Source: Streptomyces barkulensis
GTDB taxonomy: Bacteria; Actinomycetota; Actinomycetes; Streptomycetales; Streptomycetaceae
Assembly: GCF_002843305.1 (NCBI RefSeq)
Contig: NZ_PGSG01000088.1
Coordinates: 108,712 to 172,711, forward strand
DNA length: 64,000 nucleotides
Direction: 5' to 3'
Part shown: positions 32,825-39,932 of the stretch, one piece after another
Position numbering within the stretch: the first letter of the stretch is position 1
Layout of the letters: every line of letters begins with the position of its first letter
Notes under the pieces: model-generated
Told to the model about the DNA's origin: nothing
Database searches by the model: none
Seen by the model: the letters and a program-made list of their open reading frames with translations, nothing else
Position numbers and translations under genes: made by a program

Positions 32825-33688
32825 ATGGGCAGCCACTCCTCACACACCTTCCCGGAGCAACTCCCCGTACCGACCACCCCCGCCGGACGCGAAGGGCTGG
32901 CCGCACTGCTGGCCGACCCCGGGCGGGCCGTGGTCGCCCTCGACTTCGACGGGACGATCGCCCCGATCGTCCCCGACCCCGACAGCGCCCGCGCCCACCC
33001 GGAGGCGGTTCCCGTCCTGGCCCGGCTGGCGCCGCTGCTGCGGGCCGTCGTCATCGTCACCGGGCGCCCGGCCGCCACGGCCGCGCGCTACGGCGGCTTC
33101 GCCGGGGCGCCCGGCCTGGAGCACCTGGTGGTGCTCGGCGCGTACGGCGCGGAGCGCTGGGACGCGGCCACGGGCGAGACCCGTACCCCGCCGCCCCACC
33201 CGGGCGTGGAGGCCGTACGCGCCGAGCTGCCCGGTCTGCTGGAGAGGACCGGGGCGCCGCGGGGCGTCCGTACCGAGGACAAGGGCCGTGCGCTGGCCGT
33301 CCACACCCGCCGGACCGACGACCCGCAGGGCGCCTTCGAACTGCTGCGCGGTCCTCTGGACGAGCTGGCCGCCCGGCACGGGCTGGCCGTGGAGCCCGGC
33401 CGCCTGGTGCTGGAGCTGCGGCCCCCGGGCATGGACAAGGGCATGGCCCTGACGGAGTTCCTCCGTGAGACGGGTGCCGCCTCGGTCCTCTACGGCGGTG
33501 ACGACCTGGGCGATCTGGCCGCCTACGACGCGGTGGACCGGCTGCGCGGCGAGGGTGTGCCCGGGGTGCTGCTGTGCAGCGGCAGCGACGAGGTCACCGC
33601 ACTGGCCGAACGGGCGGATCTGGTCGTGGACGGCCCCGCCGGGGTGGTGGGGCTGCTGGGCGCGCTGGCGGACGCGCTGGGGGCCTGA
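32825..33688 (+). CDS. otsB: Trehalose-6-phosphate phosphatase
   Basis: The ATG at 32825 is chosen; another in-frame ATG at 32813 would add four residues. The 287-residue HAD enzyme has motif I ALDFDGTIAPIV (nucleophile Asp and acid/base Asp), motif II VVIVTGRPA, and motif III/IV LRPPGMDKGMALTEFL with LYGGDDLGDLAAYDAV. It converts trehalose-6-phosphate to trehalose. The partner OtsA synthase is encoded convergently just downstream, separated by a 50-bp palindrome terminator, and GpgS for glucosylglycerate is next. The cluster supplies compatible solutes for osmotic or desiccation stress and for spores. Confidence 0.93.
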   Translation: MGSHSSHTFPEQLPVPTTPAGREGLAALLADPGRAVVALDFDGTIAPIVPDPDSARAHPEAVPVLARLAPLLRAVVIVTGRPAATAARYGGFAGAPGLEHLVVLGAYGAERWDAATGETRTPPPHPGVEAVRAELPGLLERTGAPRGVRTEDKGRALAVHTRRTDDPQGAFELLRGPLDELAARHGLAVEPGRLVLELRPPGMDKGMALTEFLRETGAASVLYGGDDLGDLAAYDAVDRLRGEGVPGVLLCSGSDEVTALAERADLVVDGPAGVVGLLGALADALGA

Positions 33689-33789
33689 CGGCCCCCGGGC
33701 TCCCGAGCCCCCCCGGGCCCCCGCGGGGCGCCGCCCGTCGGCCTGTTCCCGCGAACCGGTGGCGTCCCTCCGGATGCCGTCGGCCCGGT

Positions 33790-33839
33790 CCGCCGACCCG
33801 CCGCCGGTGCCCGCGCGGGCACCGGCGGCGGGTCGGCGG
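33790..33839. terminator. Perfect 50-bp palindrome between otsB and otsA
   Basis: Bases 33790-33814 and 33815-33839 are exact reverse complements. It lies between the convergent otsB (+) and otsA (-) stops and should terminate both. Confidence 0.9.
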
Positions 33840-33935
33840 CCCCTGATACCGGTCTCGGGGACCCCGCCGGGTCCGTCACGGCCCCTTCCGGGCGCGCCCA
33901 TGGGCACACCCGGAGGACCGGACGCCGGTCGGTGG

Positions 33936-35408
33936 TCAGTCGCGCAGCGCGTTCAGCTGGTCCAGGAACCACTTCGTGGGTGGCAGGGCCGTGGCCGCCG
34001 CGGCCAGACGACTGGTGCGCTCGGCGCGCTCGTCCGGGTCCATCGTCAGTGCCTGGTGCAGGGCGTTCGCCGTGGCGCCGATGTCGTAGGGGTTGACGGT
34101 GATGGCGTCCTCGGCCAGTTCGGCGAAGGCGCCCGCCTCGCGGGAGAGGACCAGCGCGCAGCCGCCGTCGGAGAGCACCGGGATCTCCTTGGCCACCAGG
34201 TTCATGCCGTCCCGGATCGGGTTGATCAGGGCGACGTCGGCCAGCCGGTAGGCCGCCAGGGAGCGCGCGAAGTCGTCCTTGAGGTGCAGCTCGACCGGTG
34301 TCCAGTCCCCCTCGCCGAACTCCGCGTTGATCCCCTCGGCGACGCGGGCGACCTCGTCGGTGTAGTCGCGGTAGACCGCCAGGTCCTGCCGGGAGGGGTA
34401 GGCGAAGGCGACGTGCACGACCCGGCCGCGCCACTCGGGGCGGTCCGTCAGCAGCCGCCGGTAGGCGAGCAGGCCGCGGACGATGTTCTTGGACAGCTCG
34501 GTGCGGTCCACGCGCACGATCGCCCTGCGCGGCTCGCCGTCGGGCCCGCGGCCGATCTGCCCGCGCAGCAGCGCGATCCGGTCCTCCACGTCCGGGCGCC
34601 GGGAGCGCTCGCGCAGGAACTCGGCGTCGGCGCCCAGGCCGTGGACGCCTATGCGCGTCTCGCGGCCCTCGTGGGTGACGATCATCTCGTCGCCGCCGTC
34701 GGCCACGGAGACCTCCGCGCCCAGCAGCTTCACGCAGCAGTCGGCGAAGGCGCCCGCCCAGCGCCGGGTGAGGAAGGCGGCCCGGTCGGCACCCAGGATG
34801 CCGCGCAGCACCTCGGCGGCCACCCCGCCGTCCGGGTCGTCCGGCAGTATCCGGAAGTAGTCCGGCGGCGCCCAGGGGGTGTGCGAGAAGTGGCCGATGC
34901 GCAGGTCGGGCCGCCGCTCGCGCAGCATGGCCGGGACGAGGGTGAGGTGGTAGTCCTGCACGAGGACGGCCGCGCCCTCGGCGGCCTCCTGGGCCAGCGC
35001 GTCGGCGAACGCCGCGTTGTAGGCCTCGTAGGAGCGCCACTGCCGCTCGAAGTCCGCGTCGAATACGGGCTCCGTCGGGGTCTGGTAGAGCATGTGGTGG
35101 ACGAACCACAGCACGGAGTTGGCGATGCCGTTGTAGGCGTCCGCGAAGACGTCGGGCGCGATGTCGAGCATCCGCACCTGCTGGCCGCCGGTGTCCGCCG
35201 GGTCCAGCTCGCCGCCCGTGCGCCGTACCGCCTCGCGGTCGCCCTCGCCCAGCGCCGCGCAGACCCACACCGCGTCACCCTTGACGGCCGACAGGCCGGA
35301 GACCAGCCCGCCGCCGCCGCGTTTGACGGTCAGTTCGCCCCCCTCGCCGAGCGTGTGGGAGACGGGGCCGCGGTTGGAGGCGACGAGTACCTGGTGCCGA
35401 GTGACCAT
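33936..35408 (-). CDS. otsA: Trehalose-6-phosphate synthase
   Basis: The ATG at 35408 begins MVTRHQVLVASNRGPVSH, with the usual glycosyltransferase-20 N-terminal SNRGPV. The 490-residue enzyme shows the GT20 signatures: KRGGGGLVSGLSAV (UDP-glucose loop), NSVLWFVHHML, VQDYHLTLVPAML, IGHFSHTPWAPPDYFR, VDRTELSKNIVRGL, and the donor-site VALINPIRDGMNLVAKE. It makes trehalose-6-phosphate from a nucleotide-glucose and glucose-6-phosphate. Some substitutions (SKNIVRGL for SKGL; Trp of HIPFP as HTPWA) are usual in actinobacterial enzymes, which prefer GDP- or ADP-glucose. It converges on otsB, which completes the pathway. Confidence 0.93.
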   Translation of the reverse strand: MVTRHQVLVASNRGPVSHTLGEGGELTVKRGGGGLVSGLSAVKGDAVWVCAALGEGDREAVRRTGGELDPADTGGQQVRMLDIAPDVFADAYNGIANSVLWFVHHMLYQTPTEPVFDADFERQWRSYEAYNAAFADALAQEAAEGAAVLVQDYHLTLVPAMLRERRPDLRIGHFSHTPWAPPDYFRILPDDPDGGVAAEVLRGILGADRAAFLTRRWAGAFADCCVKLLGAEVSVADGGDEMIVTHEGRETRIGVHGLGADAEFLRERSRRPDVEDRIALLRGQIGRGPDGEPRRAIVRVDRTELSKNIVRGLLAYRRLLTDRPEWRGRVVHVAFAYPSRQDLAVYRDYTDEVARVAEGINAEFGEGDWTPVELHLKDDFARSLAAYRLADVALINPIRDGMNLVAKEIPVLSDGGCALVLSREAGAFAELAEDAITVNPYDIGATANALHQALTMDPDERAERTSRLAAAATALPPTKWFLDQLNALRD

Positions 35409-35696
35409 GAGCGGAACCTAGCCGCTGTCCGTACCGCTCAAACGTACGGTTCTCGTCACACGGAACCCGGGGGGACCTGGGGGACCCGGGGGACCCGGAG
35501 AGGCCGACCGGGGCGCATGGACAGGGCGCACGGACAGGGCGCACAGGTGGCGCGTGCGGCGCGGGTACGGCGGCGCACGCGGGAGGGCTCCCGTACCGGG
35601 CGGGTACGGGAGCGGCTGGAACGGCGCGCGCCGGGCCGGGTGTGTGCTTCACCGGCGCGCGCCGGGCCGGGGTCCCCCCTCCGGGGCCCGCGGGCC

Positions 35697-36656
35697 TCAG
35701 GCCGCCGTGCGGCGGGCGGTGTACTCGGGGACGGTGCACATCGGCGGGCGCTCCTCGGTGTCCACCGGGTGGGTGTGCGGGACGAAGCCGCCCCCGGGGA
35801 CCCGCTCGAACTGCGTGAGCACCGGGCGTATCAGCGGGCCGCGCGCCTGCCGTACGTGGGCGGTGCGGTGTATCGCCGCGGCCATCCGTCCCAGGGCCAG
35901 CCCGTCCTGGTTGCGGTGCCTGCGCACGCCCACGTCGACCTGCGCGAGCGCGTCGAGTCCGACGGTGTGCAGCGCGTCCACCAGCAGGCCCAGCTCGACG
36001 CCGTAGCCGACGGGGAAGCTGAGCCGCTCCAGCAGGGAGCGCCGTGCCGCGTACTCGCCGCCCAGCGGCTGGACGAAGCCCGCCAGCTGCGGCCAGTACA
36101 GGTTGAGCAGGGGGCGGGCGACCAGCTCGGTGACCCGGCCGCCGCCGGCCGGGCTGTCGCCGATGGCGCGGTCGTACATCGCCTTGACCATCGCCAGGCC
36201 CGGGTCGGTCAGCAGCGGCCCGACGATGCCCGACACGAACGTGGTGTCGAACTCCCGCAGGTCCGCGTCGACGAAGCAGACGATCTCGCCGCTGGTGGCC
36301 AGCAGCGACCGCCACAGCACCTCGCCCTTGCCCGGCACCGTGGGCAGCCGGGGCAGCACCTCGTCGCGGTGCACCACCTTCGCGCCCGCGGCGGCCGCCA
36401 CCTCGGAGGTGCGGTCGGTGGAACCGGAGTCCACCACCACCAGTTCGTCGACCAGTGGCATGTCCTCGGTCATCAGTTCGCGGCGGATGGCGGCGACGAT
36501 GTCGCCGACCGTCGCCTCCTCGTTCAGCGCCGGAAGCACCACGCTCACGCTGCCCGCCGGTCCGGCGGCCCGCTTGGCGGCCAGCAGCCGGTGCGGCGGG
36601 CGTTCGGCAGCGCTCCATGAGCGTCGTTCCAGCCAGTGGTCGACCTCATCCAGCAC
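35697..36656 (-). CDS. gpgS: Glucosyl-3-phosphoglycerate synthase
   Basis: GTG at 36656 is preferred because AGGGAGG lies five bases before it; GTG 36686 would add ten residues. The 319-residue enzyme is a GT81/GT2-like transferase: VSVVLPALNEEATVGDIVAAI, VVDSGSTDRT, KGEVLWRSLLATSGEIVCFVDADLREF (metal-binding DAD), and the acceptor region LAGFVQPLGGEYAARR plus GYGVELGLLVDAL. It transfers glucose to 3-phosphoglycerate, the first step to glucosylglycerate (and, in mycobacteria, methylglucose polysaccharides). It lies next to otsA, which fits a compatible-solute cluster; the phosphatase GpgP is not in the window. Confidence 0.92.
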   Translation of the reverse strand: MLDEVDHWLERRSWSAAERPPHRLLAAKRAAGPAGSVSVVLPALNEEATVGDIVAAIRRELMTEDMPLVDELVVVDSGSTDRTSEVAAAAGAKVVHRDEVLPRLPTVPGKGEVLWRSLLATSGEIVCFVDADLREFDTTFVSGIVGPLLTDPGLAMVKAMYDRAIGDSPAGGGRVTELVARPLLNLYWPQLAGFVQPLGGEYAARRSLLERLSFPVGYGVELGLLVDALHTVGLDALAQVDVGVRRHRNQDGLALGRMAAAIHRTAHVRQARGPLIRPVLTQFERVPGGGFVPHTHPVDTEERPPMCTVPEYTARRTAA

Positions 36657-37031
36657 GTGTGCCTCCCTGTCCTTGACGGTCCTCACCGGTCCTCACCGGT
36701 CCCGGCATTCCCGGTCGCCCCGGTGTTCCCGGTGGCCCCCGCCGTCCCGGCGGTCCCAGGCATTCTGCGGGACCGGGGTCGCCCGGGTGGTCTCGGTGTG
36801 TCCGCTGCTGTGGGTCACGGTGCGGGCCGGGTGCGAGTCGGGTGCCGGCCGGGAGTGCCGGCCGTGGTCGGACCGTGGTTGCCCGCCACCGGCCGTCCAT
36901 GCCCGGTCCCGGGCATGTTTCCGGGGCATTTACCGGGCCCGCGTTCCGGAGGACGCCCGCGCTGTCCCCGTGTGCCTCCCGTCTCGCGGTTCGGACGGCC
37001 GGCCTTGCGGCCGAGGGCTTCGGTTACAGTC
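36657..37031. other. Gene-free stretch between gpgS and the thrC leader
   Basis: About 375 bases with no credible gene. Near gpgS it contains a duplicated GGTCCTCACC and several CCCGGT repeats; the remainder is GC-rich without clear hairpins. Promoters for both divergent genes must lie here, but only the thrC candidate can be placed. Confidence 0.5.
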
Positions 37032-37060
37032 TTGGACAACGCGCGGGAGTTCCGCATCTT
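37032..37060 (+). promoter_or_regulatory. Candidate thrC promoter
   Basis: TTGGAC (37032-37037) and CATCTT (37055-37060) are separated by 17 bases, about 55 bases before the riboswitch. Only moderate -10 match. Confidence 0.35.
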
Positions 37061-37115
37061 GGGGATCCCGTCGTGCACAAACGCCCCGGTCAGGGTATTG
37101 GCCGGTGCCATAGAG

Positions 37116-37254
37116 CTCATCCAGAGGGGCAGAGGGAACGGCCCGTTGAAGCCCCGGCAACCCTCCCGCCGGCACTCGTCGACAACAGTCCGAGGCCACG
37201 GTGGGGAAGGTGCCAATTCCGTCCCGCGGCGAAAGCCGTCGCGGGGAAGATGAG
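37116..37254 (+). ncRNA. SAM-I (S-box) riboswitch upstream of thrC
   Basis: The S-box core is recognisable: CTCATCCAGAGGGGCAGAGG, then GAACGGCCCGTTGAAGCCCC, GGCAACC, and later GGTGCCAATTCC before a GC hairpin. P1 forms from CTCATC (37116-37121) with GATGAG (37249-37254). The P4 arm is a strong stem around 37219-37246. The 3' strand of P1 runs into GAGGAG, the purine-rich stretch ahead of thrC, so S-adenosylmethionine binding could hide the ribosome site; translational control is inferred. It makes sense because threonine and methionine compete for O-phosphohomoserine/homoserine. Confidence 0.9.
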
Positions 37255-37274
37255 GAGAAAGGGCCTCGCCGACC

Positions 37275-38555
37275 ATGGCTGTGCAGACTGTTGCGACCGA
37301 CACCGACCTTTCACTCGGCCCCGCCGCCGCGCTCTCCTGCCGCGAATGCGGTGAGCGTTTCCCGCTCGGGCCGGTCTTCGCCTGTGAGGCGTGTTTCGGC
37401 CCCCTGGAGATCGCGTACGACCTGCCCGGGGGCGACCCGGAGGAGCTGCGGAAGCGGATCGAGGCCGGCCCGGACAGCATCTGGCGCTACGCCTCGCTGC
37501 TGCCGGTCCCGGCCGACGTGGCGGACAAGCCGAATCTGAACCCGGGCTTCACCAGGCTGGTCAGGGCCGACAACCTCGCCCGCGAGCTGGGCGTCACCGG
37601 CGGTCTGTACGTCAAGGACGACTCCGGCAACCCCACGCACTCCTTCAAGGACCGGGTGGTGGCCATCGCCGTCGAGGCCGCCCGCGCCTTCGGCTTCACC
37701 ACCCTGTCGTGCTCCTCCACCGGCAACCTCGCCGGCGCGGTCGGCGCCGCGGCGGCCCGCGCGGGCCTGCGCTCGTGCGTGTTCATCCCGCACGACCTGG
37801 AGCAGGGCAAGGTCGTCATGGCCGCGGTGTACGGCGGCGACCTGGTGGGCATCGAGGGCACCTACGACGATGTGAACCGCTTCTGCTCGGAGCTGATCGG
37901 AGACCCGATCGGCGAGGGCTGGGGCTTCGTCAACGTCAACCTCCGCCCCTACTACGCGGAGGGCTCCAAGACCCTGGCGTACGAGATCTGCGAGCAGCTC
38001 GGCTGGCGTCTGCCGGACCAGCTCGTCGTCCCGATCGCCTCCGGCTCCCAGCTCACCAAGATCGACAAGGGGCTGCGGGAGCTGATCGCCCTGGGGCTGG
38101 TCGAGGACCGTCCCTACAAGATCTTCGGCGCCCAGGCCGAGGGCTGCTCGCCGGTGGCGCGGGCCTTCAAGGACGGCCACGACGTGGTGCGGCCGGTGAA
38201 GCCGGACACCATCGCCAAGTCGCTGGCCATCGGCAACCCGGCCGACGGCCCGTACGTGCTGGACATCGCCCGCCGCAGCGGCGGCGCGGTGGAGGACGTG
38301 AACGACGGGGAGATCGTCGACGCGATCAAGCTGCTGGCCCGGACCGAGGGCGTCTTCGCCGAGACCGCGGGCGGCGTGACCGTCGGCGTGACGAGGAAGC
38401 TGATCGAGGCCGGTGTGCTCGACCCGACCCTGACCACCGTCGTCCTCAACACCGGCGACGGCCTCAAGACCCTGGACGCGGTGGCGCCGACCACCGGACC
38501 GTCCGCGATCATCCGTCCCAACCTGGACTCCTTCCGAGAGGCTGGCCTGGCATGA
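37275..38555 (+). CDS. thrC: Threonine synthase
   Basis: The ATG at 37275 starts MAVQTVATDTDLSLG. The 426-residue PLP enzyme has a zinc-ribbon-like N-terminus (CRECGERFPLG then CEACFGPLE), characteristic of class II-like bacterial ThrC with SAM-type N-termini, followed by the PLP lysine in NPTHSFKDRVVAIAVEAA, the phosphate loop CSSTGNLAGAVGAAAARAG, and C-terminal VFAETAGGVTVGVTRKL. It converts O-phosphohomoserine to threonine. It is preceded by a SAM-I riboswitch and coupled to a sulfur-carrier gene by an ATGA overlap, tying threonine, methionine and cysteine supply together. Confidence 0.95.
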   Translation: MAVQTVATDTDLSLGPAAALSCRECGERFPLGPVFACEACFGPLEIAYDLPGGDPEELRKRIEAGPDSIWRYASLLPVPADVADKPNLNPGFTRLVRADNLARELGVTGGLYVKDDSGNPTHSFKDRVVAIAVEAARAFGFTTLSCSSTGNLAGAVGAAAARAGLRSCVFIPHDLEQGKVVMAAVYGGDLVGIEGTYDDVNRFCSELIGDPIGEGWGFVNVNLRPYYAEGSKTLAYEICEQLGWRLPDQLVVPIASGSQLTKIDKGLRELIALGLVEDRPYKIFGAQAEGCSPVARAFKDGHDVVRPVKPDTIAKSLAIGNPADGPYVLDIARRSGGAVEDVNDGEIVDAIKLLARTEGVFAETAGGVTVGVTRKLIEAGVLDPTLTTVVLNTGDGLKTLDAVAPTTGPSAIIRPNLDSFREAGLA

Positions 38556-38830
38556 GCGTCACCGTCCGAATCCCGACCATCCTGCGCACCTACACCGGCG
38601 GCCGGGCCGAGGTGCCCGCCGAGGGGGCCACGCTCGCCGAGGTCATCGCGGACCTGGAGAAGAACCACCAGGGCATCTCCGCCCGGGTGCTGGACGACTC
38701 CGGCAAGCTGCGCCGCTTCGTGAACGTCTACGTCGACGACGACGACGTCCGCTTCGCCGACGGCCTGCAGACGCCGACGCCGGACGGCTCGGGCGTCTCC
38801 ATCATCCCGGCCGTCGCGGGCGGCTGCTGA
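38552..38830 (+). CDS. CysO/MoaD-like sulfur carrier protein ending in Gly-Gly-Cys
   Basis: The ATG at 38552 overlaps the thrC stop. The 92-residue ubiquitin-like protein resembles M. tuberculosis CysO: VRIPTILRTYTGGRAEV, RRFVNVYVDDDDVRFADGL and SVSIIPAVAGG-like C-terminus (here VSIIPAVAGG). CysO carries sulfur as a thiocarboxylate on its final Gly for CysM-dependent cysteine synthesis. Unlike the mycobacterial protein, which ends at Gly-Gly, this one is encoded with an extra Cys after the diglycine. That residue must be removed before activation, probably by a Mec/JAMM protease, or the protein mimics CysO-cysteine. No protease or CysM gene is adjacent. Confidence 0.88.
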   Translation: MSVTVRIPTILRTYTGGRAEVPAEGATLAEVIADLEKNHQGISARVLDDSGKLRRFVNVYVDDDDVRFADGLQTPTPDGSGVSIIPAVAGGC

Positions 38831-38880
38831 CCGGGCGGCCACCGGCCGGACGGGCTTCGGCGCCGTACGCGCCACCGCAG

Positions 38881-38931
38881 GCGGGCGGCCCCGCGTCCCC
38901 TCCCGCACGGAGGGGGCGCGGGGCCGCCCGC
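38881..38931 (+). terminator. Terminator of the thrC operon
   Basis: A 23-bp stem with one G-T wobble (38881-38903 with 38909-38931) and a five-base loop lies 50 bases after the sulfur-carrier stop. Confidence 0.85.
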
Positions 38932-39005
38932 GTATGCGCTCCCGGGAGGGGGCGCGTAACCGCGCACGGTAAACGGAAGTGGTAATTCCGACCCTCGGGG
39001 AGCGG

Positions 39006-39333
39006 TAGAGTGAGCATGCCTCCCCCCAAGTGCGCGCTCAGCGCCCATGAGAACGCGACAACTTGCGCTCGAATTTATTGCGTGAATTGTCGTGTCGGTC
39101 CGTTATGCCCGGCCCGAGTTGCCCTGCTTTCCCGCCGTTCATGTGCTTATCGGCAATCCGGTGTGACCGGAATTCTCGTCCGACAGACCTGTTGCGGAGG
39201 GCGTCCGCCCAGATACATTCAGCCGCGGTCGACGCGTTCCGGCGCACGCCGCCCCCTCTCGCCGGGGGGTGGTGACTGACCCGGGTCCGCGGAGCGCGGG
39301 CCCGCGCAAGGGCCGGCAATAGGGGAGTTAGGA
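39006..39333 (+). promoter_or_regulatory. Long leader of the cold-shock gene
   Basis: TAGAGT (39006-39011) is a plausible -10, giving a leader of about 315 bases. The block 39055-39240 is clearly less GC-rich than its surroundings and contains no convincing gene. Long structured leaders are common for cold-shock mRNAs, so a thermoregulated 5' UTR is possible. Confidence 0.4.
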
Positions 39334-39537
39334 ATGGCTCAAGGCACCGTCAAGTGGTTCAACGCGGAGAAGGGGTACGGCTTCATCGCGGTCGACGGTG
39401 GGGCGGACGTGTTCGTCCACTACAGCGCGATCCAGATGGACGGATACCGCACCCTTGAGGAAGGGCAGCGGGTCGAGTTCGAGATCTCGCAGGGCCAGAA
39501 GGGCCCGCAGGCGGACATGGTCCGCGTGACGGCCTGA
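39334..39537 (+). CDS. Cold-shock protein (CspA family)
   Basis: The 67-residue protein is a complete cold-shock domain: MAQGTVKWFNAEKGYGFIAV with RNP1 (KGYGFI), then RNP2 DVFVHYSAI and the closing strands RVEFEISQGQKGPQADMVRV. It binds single-stranded RNA/DNA as an RNA chaperone. It has a good ribosome site (TAGGA), a long leader and a terminator with a U-rich tail, so it is monocistronic. Position just upstream of groEL matches Streptomyces cold-shock gene scoF-like neighbourhoods. The family is certain; several paralogues exist in every Streptomyces, so the individual role is not known. Confidence 0.96.
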   Translation: MAQGTVKWFNAEKGYGFIAVDGGADVFVHYSAIQMDGYRTLEEGQRVEFEISQGQKGPQADMVRVTA

Positions 39538-39582
39538 AGCGCCGGACACACGCACCACGACGCACACCAGCAGTAGACGGCA

Positions 39583-39622
39583 CAGGAGGGCCCGCGTCCC
39601 CGTAGGGGCGCGGGCCCTCCTG
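39583..39622 (+). terminator. Terminator of the cold-shock gene
   Basis: An 18-bp GC stem with one bulged T (39583-39601 with 39605-39622), three-base loop, followed by TTTCTG; a near-classical intrinsic terminator. Confidence 0.85.
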
Positions 39623-39717
39623 TTTCTGCGCCCGCGCACCGGCGTGTGCCCGCGGCCCCGTCCGCGCCCGCCTCTGTGCCCGTACCCGGCGGTACGGGCA
39701 CGCGGAACACCTGCGCG

Positions 39718-39780
39718 CTTGCACTCGGAGGGGTCGAGTGCTAATCATTGGCGTTAGCACTCTGAAGGTGAGAGTGACAA
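39718..39780 (+). promoter_or_regulatory. Overlapping CIRCE elements (HrcA operators) before groEL
   Basis: Four half-sites alternate with exact nine-base spacers: CTTGCACTC (39718), GAGTGCTAA (39736), TTAGCACTC (39754), GAGTGACAA (39772). This builds two CIRCE palindromes, plus a perfect inverted pair in the middle formed by the two best half-sites. HrcA should repress groEL through them. Confidence 0.92.
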
Positions 39781-39932
39781 AGCAAGGACCGGTTCGGTGA
39801 GGTCCGCAAGCCCGGTGGAGCAAGGAACCGCCGGGCCGGTGGGCCGTCCGTCGCGGGCGCCAGAGCGGTCCGGAGACATCCCAACCCGCCCCTGGCCTTC
39901 GGCATGGGGAACCCCAGGGAGGACCACTTCAC

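Noticed and set aside
33465..36620. Long plus-strand frame antisense to otsA and gpgS
   Set aside because: Overlaps two confidently assigned enzymes; no domain or native composition.
36646..36900. Collagen-like G-x-y minus-strand frame
   Set aside because: Arises from CCCGGT repeats in the gpgS upstream region; no ribosome site and no flanking domain.
39010..39279. Cys-rich 89-codon frame in the cold-shock leader
   Set aside because: No third-position GC bias and no ribosome site; fits a non-coding leader better.
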